Below are positions 1 to 5,258 of a stretch of DNA of 5,434 bases, piece by piece. This DNA comes from Planctomycetota bacterium (GTDB taxonomy: Bacteria; Planctomycetota; Brocadiia; SM23-32), in assembly GCA_018334735.1 (NCBI GenBank), contig JAGXLK010000218.1:1-5434 (forward strand), given 5' to 3'. The notes beneath the pieces were generated by a model that saw nothing but the letters and a program-made list of their open reading frames with translations, had not been told where the DNA came from and searched no databases. The position numbers and the translations under genes were made by a program. How positions within the stretch are numbered: the stretch's first letter is position 1; each line of letters opens with the position of its first letter.

Positions 1-1296
1 CGTGGGCGCGATCCCATGGATGCGATCGTGGTTCTTTGCCGGATTTGTGGTCAGTGTGGGGCGGCCCATTCCCGGGCGTCGGCCGGTTCTCTCGCCGATG
101 CGTTCGGCGTTGAGCCACCCAAGAACGGTTTTCTTGCGGCGACAGTCATACAGGCGGCGGAATTTATTCTGAGCCATATGGCGCACTTCTATTTTTCCTT
201 TGCGCCGGATCTCTGTGGTCTCCCGGAACAGGAGGACCTCGAGGAACGGTTCGAACCCGTCCGGGGAAGTTCCTTTCGCCAGGCCGTCAAAGTCCGACGG
301 ACCCTGCTCGGGCTGATGGGGCTGTTTGCCGGGAAATGGCCCAATACTCTCGCCATCCAGCCCGGTGGCGTCACGCGTCCTCTGACGGAAGGAGAACTCA
401 TCCGCTCAAAAGGGATTCTCGCCGAGTTTCAACGCGGGGTTGAAGGTAGTTTGCTGCGCGGTCGACTCGATGATTGGCTCGCTAATACCTGCTTTGAAGA
501 TGTTGAACGATGGTTGGAAACGGACGATCATTCCGAAAGCGATCTCGGTCTGCTGATCCGGCGAGGAATGGACAATGGTTTGACGGAGATCGGCAAAGGC
601 CCGGCCCGGTTTCTATCGACCGGTTGTCTCGAATTGGGCCGGGGCGAAAGCTGGCTCAGAGCGGGATACCGAGACGAAGATATTCGAGATCTGGAGGCGA
701 CGGCGATCACCGAGGATGTGGCATTTTCGTGGTTTGATTCCGGTGGAAAACACCCCTCAGAGCAGGGCACAACTCCCGCTCCGGACAAAAAAAAGGCCTA
801 CAGCTGGGCCAAAGCTCCCAGATACAAAGGAAAATCGGTGGAAGTCGGACCGCTCGCACGGATGGTGATCGACGGCGACCCTCTGGCCCTGGACTTGAAC
901 GAGAAGTTTGGGCCCTCCGTTTTGACGAGAAGCGTGATGCGAGTCCATGAGATGTTACGGCTCATGAAAGCTATGGAAAGCTGGATTGAAGAAATCGATC
1001 CCGAACGACCGTTCTGCCGCAGCGCCGACGTATCCGGGATGGGCGAGGGTTGTGCTTTGACGGGAGCCCCCAGGGGCGTGCTCGGGCACTGGCTTCGGGT
1101 CGAAAAAGGACGGATACGCAACTATCAGGTGGTCACGCCGACCAGCTGGAACCTCTCGCCAAGGGATTCGAACGACCACCCCGGACCTCTGGAAGAAGCC
1201 CTGGTGGGCACTCCGGTGGAGGATCCCGAGGAAGCCACAAACGTTGCGCTGGTGGTGCGCTCGTATGATCCCTGTCTTTACTGCAGTGTTCACTGA
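1..1296 (+). CDS. [NiFe]-hydrogenase large subunit, H2-sensor (regulatory) type, 5'-truncated by window
   Basis: Catalytic/sensing subunit that would bind the Ni-Fe(CN)2CO centre and H2. The frame is open to base 1 (GRDP just before the first ATG), so the ATG at 16 is internal; 431 residues are visible and roughly 50-60 N-terminal ones are missing. Seen: L1 motif RICGQCGAAH (Cys16, Cys19 of the visible part), GKWPNTLAIQPGGVTRP (about 111-127), YSWAKAPRY (267-275) followed by EVGPLAR, a WN-SPRD stretch, and L2 motif DPCLYCSVH (Cys425, Cys428, His431). All four Ni ligands are present. Translation stops directly after His431, so there is no C-terminal peptide for a HyaD/HybD-type maturation protease. 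This is known for H2-sensing HoxC/HupV (group 2b) and expected for the kinase-linked group 2c. The adjoining kinase and regulator support a sensory role. Expected to be cytoplasmic with a small subunit encoded upstream. Large-subunit identity is near certain; the subgroup (2b versus 2c or another group 2 branch) is unresolved. Confidence 0.95.
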   Translation, partial: RGRDPMDAIVVLCRICGQCGAAHSRASAGSLADAFGVEPPKNGFLAATVIQAAEFILSHMAHFYFSFAPDLCGLPEQEDLEERFEPVRGSSFRQAVKVRRTLLGLMGLFAGKWPNTLAIQPGGVTRPLTEGELIRSKGILAEFQRGVEGSLLRGRLDDWLANTCFEDVERWLETDDHSESDLGLLIRRGMDNGLTEIGKGPARFLSTGCLELGRGESWLRAGYRDEDIRDLEATAITEDVAFSWFDSGGKHPSEQGTTPAPDKKKAYSWAKAPRYKGKSVEVGPLARMVIDGDPLALDLNEKFGPSVLTRSVMRVHEMLRLMKAMESWIEEIDPERPFCRSADVSGMGEGCALTGAPRGVLGHWLRVEKGRIRNYQVVTPTSWNLSPRDSNDHPGPLEEALVGTPVEDPEEATNVALVVRSYDPCLYCSVH

Positions 1297-1308
1297 GCGA
1301 GGATTTTA

Positions 1309-2595
1309 ATGCCGAACAAGGTATCTCAATGGGAAGCGCAGGAAAGTGTCTGGGTGCAGATTATCCAGCAGATGGAGGAGTTGTATGCCGAGCTGGCGGA
1401 TTCTCAAGCGGAAATTGAACGACATGCCGAAGAACTCAGAGATGCCAAAAAACTTGTCGATAATATCATCCGTAGCATGAGCGATGTGCTGATCGCAGTC
1501 GATTCCTCCGGGACCATCACTCTGGTGAACGAGGCCGTCGACCGGTTGTTCGGTTTTTCCGAGGAAGAGTTGGAAGGAGCAACTCTGGCAAAACTTCTTC
1601 CGGGGGAAGCGCAAAAGCAGAAATGGAGCTGGTCCCGGCTCAGCCGCAGGATCCGAAAAAGCGGTTCGTTGCGCGAGGTGGAAACGCGCTGGCAGGCCCG
1701 GCGCGGAAACCTCATACCCGTGGGGGTCACGGTGTCTGCCCTGAGGGACGAATGGGAGGAAGTTGCCGGGGCGGTGCTTGTGGTTCGGGATCTGAGGGAG
1801 CGCAAACGCCGGATAGCTGAGGCCCAGGCCGCCACCGCCGCCGCCCGTGAAAAAGCCAGGGAACTTGAAGAAGCAAACGAAAACCTGAAACGACTTCAGG
1901 ACGAACTCGTCCAGGCTGCCAAAATGAGTTCTCTTGGCCGGCTGGCTGCCGGGGTGGCTCATGAACTCAATAATCCCCTGGGCGGCATTATGCTCTACAG
2001 CGACCTGCTGCTGGAAGATATTCCAAAAGGGGATACCCGGCGCCCCACGGTCGAGAAGATCGCCGACCAGACCAGTCGTTGCCGCAGTATTGTGCAGGAC
2101 CTGCTGGAATTCTCTCGACCTGCCCAGGCTGCCTCCCGACCCGTCGATATCAATTCCTTGCTTGAGGAAGCCGTGAATATCCTCGAAGGACAACAGGTGT
2201 TCCACAATGTCTCAAGCCACTGGAAACTGGCCGAGGAAATCCCCTCGCTGACCGGGGATCCCGACCGGCTCCGACAGGCGTTCCTTAACATAGTCCTGAA
2301 TGCCGTCGAAGCGATGGAAGGAAAGGGAGAACTGTATCTCCGGACAAGCGTCAAGGATGGCAAAGTGACGATCGAAATCCAGGATTCAGGCTGTGGTCTC
2401 ACCGAAGAGCAACAGGAACATCTTTTTGAGCCGTTCTACACGACAAAAGAGACGGGAACGGGGCTCGGATTACCGGTCACCTACGGGATAATCGAACGAC
2501 ATGGCGGGGAAATCGAAGCCGAAAGTGAAAAAGGTCAGGGTGCAACTTTTCGAATCAGCCTCCCCCTGACCGAGGAGGGCGAAAGGGATGAATGA
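1309..2595 (+). CDS. Soluble PAS-domain sensor histidine kinase, HoxJ/HupT-like
   Basis: Predicted H2-responsive kinase of 428 residues. Order: N-terminal helical/coiled segment (about 15-48); one PAS domain (about 49-165; DVLIAVDSSGTITLVNEA is a classic PAS start); coiled linker (about 163-205); HisKA H-box GRLAAGVAHELNNPL with phospho-acceptor His218; HATPase_c with N-box Asn327/Asn331, G1 DSGCG (359-363), F-box LFEPFYTTK (372-380) and G2 GTGLGL (383-388). No membrane segment or signal peptide is visible, which fits a cytosolic partner of a soluble hydrogenase. The start ATG lies 12 bases after the hydrogenase stop, with GAGGA at 1299-1303 as ribosome binding site, so the genes are probably co-transcribed. 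In HoxJ and HupT the PAS-containing input half contacts the sensor hydrogenase and H2 lowers kinase activity; that mechanism is transferred here by analogy. Kinase identity is certain; the H2 role rests on context. No residues that would let PAS hold heme or flavin were identified. Confidence 0.93.
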   Translation: MPNKVSQWEAQESVWVQIIQQMEELYAELADSQAEIERHAEELRDAKKLVDNIIRSMSDVLIAVDSSGTITLVNEAVDRLFGFSEEELEGATLAKLLPGEAQKQKWSWSRLSRRIRKSGSLREVETRWQARRGNLIPVGVTVSALRDEWEEVAGAVLVVRDLRERKRRIAEAQAATAAAREKARELEEANENLKRLQDELVQAAKMSSLGRLAAGVAHELNNPLGGIMLYSDLLLEDIPKGDTRRPTVEKIADQTSRCRSIVQDLLEFSRPAQAASRPVDINSLLEEAVNILEGQQVFHNVSSHWKLAEEIPSLTGDPDRLRQAFLNIVLNAVEAMEGKGELYLRTSVKDGKVTIEIQDSGCGLTEEQQEHLFEPFYTTKETGTGLGLPVTYGIIERHGGEIEAESEKGQGATFRISLPLTEEGERDE

Positions 2596-3952
2596 AGGCG
2601 GCAGAGTGCTCGTTGTCGATGACGAAGAAGTTATCCGGGATAGCTGCCGGGAAGTGCTCGAGCGCGAGGGGCTCAGTGTGGCAGAAGCCGAAAATGCACC
2701 CGCAGCTCTCGACGTTCTCGACCAGGAGAGATGGGACGTGGTGCTTCTCGACCTGAAAATGCCCGGGGTCAGCGGTCTGGAAGCCCTTAAAAAAATCAAA
2801 AATCGTGATAGCGAACCCGTAGTAATTGTCATTACCGGCTACCCGAGCGTCCAGACCGCCGTGGAAGCGATGAAGTGGGGAGCGATGGATTATCTGACCA
2901 AACCGTTTGATTGCGAAAAGCTTACGGCGACGGTCGGTCGGGCACTGGCACGCCGAGACCTGGAGTTGAGCAGCTATCCCGGAGAAAGAGGCGCGGAAGA
3001 TCAATCCCCGAGCGGCTCCATGCTTGTGGGGGAAACACCCCAGATCAAAGAGATCCGCTCCCTGATCAAACAGGTGGCGGAGACAGAAAGTACCATTCTG
3101 ATTATGGGGGAAAGCGGGACCGGGAAAGAAGTGGTCGCGCGAATGCTCCACCAGCAAAGCGCCCGGGACGATGAGCCTTTCGTGGTCGTTGACTGCACAA
3201 CGCTGGTAGACTCACTGGTGGAAAATGAACTGTTCGGCCACGTCAAAGGGTCGTTCACCGGAGCCTCGGAAACGAGACGTGGGCGATTCGAGATGGCCGA
3301 GGACGGCACGCTGTTTCTGGACGAAGTGGGCTCAATCGACAAAGGGTTACAGTCGAAATTGCTGCGCGCAATTGAACGAGGAGAAATCGTGCGGGTCGGG
3401 TCGAACGAAGCCCTCCACGTCGACGTCCGTGTCATCGCGGCCTCCAATACCGACCTTGCGCGCGCCGTGGAGGATGGTGAGTTCCGCGAAGATCTCTACT
3501 ATCGCCTGAGCGTCGTTCCGATTGTGCTCCCGCCGCTGCGTCAGAGGAAAGAGGATATCCCGCTGCTGGCCCGCCATTTTCTCAAACTCCACGCCGAGAA
3601 TCGCAACCGGAATGTGCGGCGCATCACCGACGAGGCCATGGACGTTCTGACAGCGCATGATTGGCCGGGAAACGTGCGCGAACTCTCCAATGCCATCGAA
3701 CGGGCCGTGGTGCTTGCGGAAGGGGAAGAGATCGTCCCCGAACTGCTTCTCCATTACGGGTTTACCTACAGTCCCGACCGCGTTCGGAGTGACGCGGATG
3801 TGCCGACACTTGAAGAACTGGAAGAGCGGCATATCCGCCGCGTTCTCCGCCGCACCGGCGGCAACAAAACACGCGCGGCCGAACTTCTCGGAATCGACCG
3901 TAAGACGATCTACCGGAAACTTCAGCAGTTTGAAGAAGAGGAATCGGGCTGA
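2588..3952 (+). CDS. NtrC-family sigma54-dependent response regulator, HoxA/HupR-like
   Basis: DNA-binding transcriptional activator of 454 residues. Receiver domain (6-120): acidic pair Asp11/Asp12, phospho-acceptor Asp55 in LLDLKMPG, Thr83, Lys105. AAA+ sigma54-activation domain (about 145-370): Walker A GESGTGKE (174-181), sigma54-contact loop GSFTGA (221-226), Walker B TLFLDEVG (241-248), FREDLYYRL (299-307), WPGNVREL (359-366). C-terminal Fis-type helix-turn-helix (about 408-448; GGNKTRAAELLGIDRKTIYRKL). All motifs for ATP hydrolysis and sigma54 remodelling are intact. The GAFTGA loop has Ser in place of the first Ala, while the key Phe and Thr are kept. Its start overlaps the kinase end by 8 bp, with GAGGAGG at 2572-2578 as ribosome binding site, implying translational coupling and a cognate pair. 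In R. capsulatus HupR the unphosphorylated form is active; whether that holds here cannot be read from sequence. A plausible local target is the sigma54 promoter at 4738. Confidence 0.94.
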   Translation: MNEGGRVLVVDDEEVIRDSCREVLEREGLSVAEAENAPAALDVLDQERWDVVLLDLKMPGVSGLEALKKIKNRDSEPVVIVITGYPSVQTAVEAMKWGAMDYLTKPFDCEKLTATVGRALARRDLELSSYPGERGAEDQSPSGSMLVGETPQIKEIRSLIKQVAETESTILIMGESGTGKEVVARMLHQQSARDDEPFVVVDCTTLVDSLVENELFGHVKGSFTGASETRRGRFEMAEDGTLFLDEVGSIDKGLQSKLLRAIERGEIVRVGSNEALHVDVRVIAASNTDLARAVEDGEFREDLYYRLSVVPIVLPPLRQRKEDIPLLARHFLKLHAENRNRNVRRITDEAMDVLTAHDWPGNVRELSNAIERAVVLAEGEEIVPELLLHYGFTYSPDRVRSDADVPTLEELEERHIRRVLRRTGGNKTRAAELLGIDRKTIYRKLQQFEEEESG

Positions 3953-4030
3953 GGGGGCAGACGGGAAATACGGCGTCGGGGATTTTGACGCCCGAGGCGG
4001 ACAGACTCGGTTGCAAGGGCAAACCGCTGA

Positions 4031-4102
4031 GCGCTTGCGTTTGTCGAGTACTTCGATTTCAAACCGCGGCGCGAGGAATACATGAGGGAGGCGTTGAAAT
4101 GA
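4031..4102 (+). pseudogene. 3' remnant of an MNT-type nucleotidyltransferase antitoxin gene
   Basis: Reading back from the TGA at 4100-4102, the frame gives a tail ending EYFDFKPRREEYMREALK. This resembles the C-terminal tail common in minimal nucleotidyltransferases (MntA), the antitoxins paired with HepT. The frame is closed by a TGA at 4028, only 24 codons upstream, so just the last ~23 of the usual ~130-150 codons remain and the catalytic GSxARG...SDxD region is absent from this frame. The stop overlaps the ATG of the next ORF as ATGA, a layout frequent in mntA-hepT operons. A vaguely MNT-like string, DARGGQTRL, appears in another frame at about 3987-4013 and could be a decayed piece of the catalytic region, but this is weak. 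The family call is pattern recognition from a short segment. Confidence 0.5.
4084..4091 (+). promoter_or_regulatory. Ribosome binding site fixing the start of the HepT-like ORF
   Basis: GAGGGAGG lies 7 bases before the ATG at 4099. This supports that codon over the in-frame ATG at 3985, which has no comparable site and whose extra 38 residues look like out-of-frame translation of the MNT remnant. In the original operon this site would have lain inside the upstream gene. Confidence 0.6.
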
Positions 4103-4281
4103 CAGAGGATATCGATGTCGAGCGGATCCAGCAGTTGATCAGTTCCATGCGGGAGTCCGTCAGCATGCTATGCGAACTGGCGGAGCTGGAGAAAGGGGAA
4201 TTTAATGGGGATCGGCACAAGCAGAGCAGCGCAGCCTCAGAGCTTCTTACCCGCTGGAAACTGGATGATACCAGAGTGTGA
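4099..4281 (+). CDS. Short HepT-like (DUF86) N-terminal fragment, 60 aa
   Basis: Small helical protein, probably a relic. Residues 6-45 (VERIQQLISSMRESVSML..., then ELAEL, EF, DRHKQSSA) resemble the first helices of HepT/DUF86 RNase toxins, where a conserved 'EF-x2-DRHK-x-SA' stretch leads into a helix of the 'AIEA-ID' type. Here similarity ends at about residue 45 and the ORF stops at 60, against roughly 110-140 residues in the family. The C-terminal Rx4-6H RNase motif is missing, so toxin activity is not expected. It starts in an ATGA overlap with an MNT-like tail and has a strong ribosome binding site, so it may still be translated. No transmembrane segment or signal peptide. Alternatives are an unrelated small helical protein or a frameshifted gene, although no good continuation was found in the other two frames downstream. 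The ORF is fairly secure; the family assignment is moderate. Confidence 0.55.
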   Translation: MTEDIDVERIQQLISSMRESVSMLCELAELEKGEFNGDRHKQSSAASELLTRWKLDDTRV

Positions 4282-4462
4282 TCTTTCCGGGCTGAAGCTC
4301 CCCTCTGGTCCTGCGCACGATGGAGGGCTGCGCCCGCCCGGTGCGGCGTGGAGTTGCGAATCGTTTCCCCGCCGACAGGTGGTCGACGGAGAAGCCAACC
4401 GACGGATCACAGTTCCATCCGCAGTTTATGGACGTAAAAGCGGGGCAGCGCGCCTCGGGAGC

Positions 4463-4479
4463 CGGGGCATTTTGCCCCG
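4463..4479. repeat. Perfect inverted repeat, 7-bp arms with 3-base loop
   Basis: CGGGGCA-TTT-TGCCCCG forms a GC-rich hairpin. There is no following T-tract (the next bases are ATCTGGGG), so it is not a standard intrinsic terminator. An extra copy of one arm, CGGGGCA, lies at 4441-4447, 22 bases upstream of the first arm, which could also fit a protein-binding site. Function unknown. Confidence 0.45.
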
Positions 4480-4586
4480 ATCTGGGGTCGTGGTCGCCGG
4501 AGACGTTGTCGGCTTTCGGAAACCGTGGCCCGGCTGAACTCCAGGCAGCTAGCTCTTCGAGAGATGTCTGTGCGGCGCGATAGCAG

Positions 4587-4597
4587 AAGCCTGGCTT
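4587..4597. repeat. 11-bp palindrome, possible distal activator site
   Basis: AAGCC-T-GGCTT is a perfect dyad centred about 172 bases before the expected sigma54 start point. That distance is compatible with an enhancer site for an NtrC-type activator. Its sequence differs from the dyad at 4679-4689, so the two are not clearly the same operator. An 11-bp dyad can arise by chance. Confidence 0.25.
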
Positions 4598-4678
4598 TAT
4601 GATGTAAGTAATTTTCGAACAAGGGATTAGCAGCCCCCACCACGCTGCGCAATCCGGCAAAAACCGAAAAGATTTCCC

Positions 4679-4689
4679 GCCCGTCGGGC
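4679..4689. repeat. 11-bp palindrome, possible activator site
   Basis: GCCCG-T-CGGGC is a perfect dyad centred about 80 bases before the expected transcription start of the sigma54 promoter, inside the range used by enhancer-binding proteins. It is the better placed of the two dyads here. Binding by the regulator at 2588-3952 is only a guess. Confidence 0.3.
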
Positions 4690-4737
4690 TGCCGAGCCTC
4701 TCCATAACAGCCTTTTCGATTCTATTTCGGAACCCCC

Positions 4738-4753
4738 TGGCGTGGATTTTGCA
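4738..4753 (+). promoter_or_regulatory. Sigma54 (-24/-12) promoter
   Basis: TGGCGTGGATTTTGCA matches the consensus TGGCACG-N4-TTGCA at 14 of 16 positions, counting the free N positions as matches. The invariant GG (4739-4740) and GC (4751-4752) are exactly 10 bases apart. Transcription would start near 4764, giving a leader of about 60 bases before the ATG at 4823. Orientation and position fit the receiver operon downstream, and a sigma54-type activator is encoded 0.8 kb upstream. Confidence 0.75.
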
Positions 4754-4822
4754 ATACCTGTTTGCCAGCTTGATATGTGTTGGATTCTTTCGAGCAATCA
4801 GGTGAGCCGCTGAGGGGAAAGA

Positions 4823-5218
4823 ATGAGCGACAATCGAAGTAAAATACTCGTCGTGGACGACGATGAGGACTATCAGGCCGCGGTAAGGAAGATTCTGGAG
4901 GACGCGGGCTACGAGGTCGTTTCTGCTTTCAATAAACAGGAGGGGCTGGAATCGCTGCACACCGATGATCCCGACCTTCTCATCCTGGACATCATGATGG
5001 ATAAAAGCACTGACGGGTTCTTTTTCCTCTATGAGATGGGGGAAGAGGAAGGAATGGAGAGGCCCCCCGTGCTGTCGGTCAGCGTAATAGAGGAAGAAAC
5101 AGGAATGGATTTCTCTCCGACTTCCGATGAGGATTATTTTCCCGCCGACGATTTTCTGAGCAAACCAGTGGATCCCGAAGAACTCATCTCCCGAGTCGAA
5201 AAGTTGCTGTCCCGGTGA
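4823..5218 (+). CDS. Stand-alone receiver-domain response regulator
   Basis: Single receiver domain of 131 residues with no output domain, so it probably acts by protein contact or as a phosphorelay intermediate in the cytoplasm. Seen: ILVVDDDED with acidic residues Asp12-Asp14, phospho-acceptor Asp56 in LILDIMMD, and the switch Lys114 in FLSKPVDPEEL. The usual switch Thr is a Ser (Ser87, or Ser85, in VLSVSVI). The distance from Ser87 to Lys114 is 27 residues against 22 in the receiver of the NtrC-type regulator here, an insertion of about five residues in an acidic stretch (TGMDFSPTSDEDYFPADDF). From memory, similar 'TG-x-FSP...DD-x-KPV' receivers occur near hydrogenase and redox-enzyme loci in Desulfobacterota and anaerobic Firmicutes. 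Start ATG 4823 has GAGG at 4812-4815, 7 bases away. It is the first gene after the sigma54 promoter and probably forms an operon with the next gene 40 bases on. Confidence 0.9.
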   Translation: MSDNRSKILVVDDDEDYQAAVRKILEDAGYEVVSAFNKQEGLESLHTDDPDLLILDIMMDKSTDGFFFLYEMGEEEGMERPPVLSVSVIEEETGMDFSPTSDEDYFPADDFLSKPVDPEELISRVEKLLSR

Positions 5219-5258
5219 AATTGTGATCGGATTGCGCAGGAACAACGAGTGAGCAAAT

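Larger units (their letters stand above)
4282..4822. other. 541-base intergenic region before the second signalling operon
   Basis: No ORF here on either strand has a plausible ribosome binding site together with recognisable protein features. The first ~300 bases look GC-rich and structureless apart from a hairpin at 4463-4479. From about 4595 the composition is more AT-rich and includes a sigma54 promoter and small dyads. It is long compared with the 12-base gap, 8-bp overlap and 40-base gap seen elsewhere in the window, which suits either an enhancer-type regulatory region or further decayed DNA adjoining the MNT-HepT remnant. Confidence 0.6.

Noticed and set aside
16..18. ATG as the hydrogenase start codon
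   Set aside because: The frame is open to base 1 and reads GRDP before this Met, the conserved lead-in to the L1 motif; the real start is upstream of the window.
1306..2205. 299-codon minus-strand ORF opposite the kinase
   Set aside because: Antisense shadow of an unmistakable histidine kinase, low-complexity and motif-free.
3978..4013. DARGGQTRL string as the MNT catalytic motif
   Set aside because: Only loosely like GSxARG, in a different frame from the MNT-like tail and without the SDxD aspartates; mentioned as a possible decayed piece only.
3953..4030. Sigma54-like TTGCA at 4011-4015 and a possible terminator after the NtrC-type gene
   Set aside because: No GG at the required distance upstream of the TTGCA, and no stable hairpin with a T-tract was found.
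3985..4098. N-terminal extension of the HepT-like ORF from the ATG at 3985
   Set aside because: No ribosome binding site, and the extra residues overlap the MNT-like tail in a different frame; the ATG at 4099 has GAGGGAGG at good spacing.
4463..4479. Intrinsic terminator
   Set aside because: The hairpin is strong but no T-run follows, so a terminator cannot be claimed.
4205..4652. Several 80-110-codon ORFs in the intergenic region on both strands
   Set aside because: No ribosome binding sites, no recognisable domains, and they overlap one another; GC-rich composition makes such open frames common.
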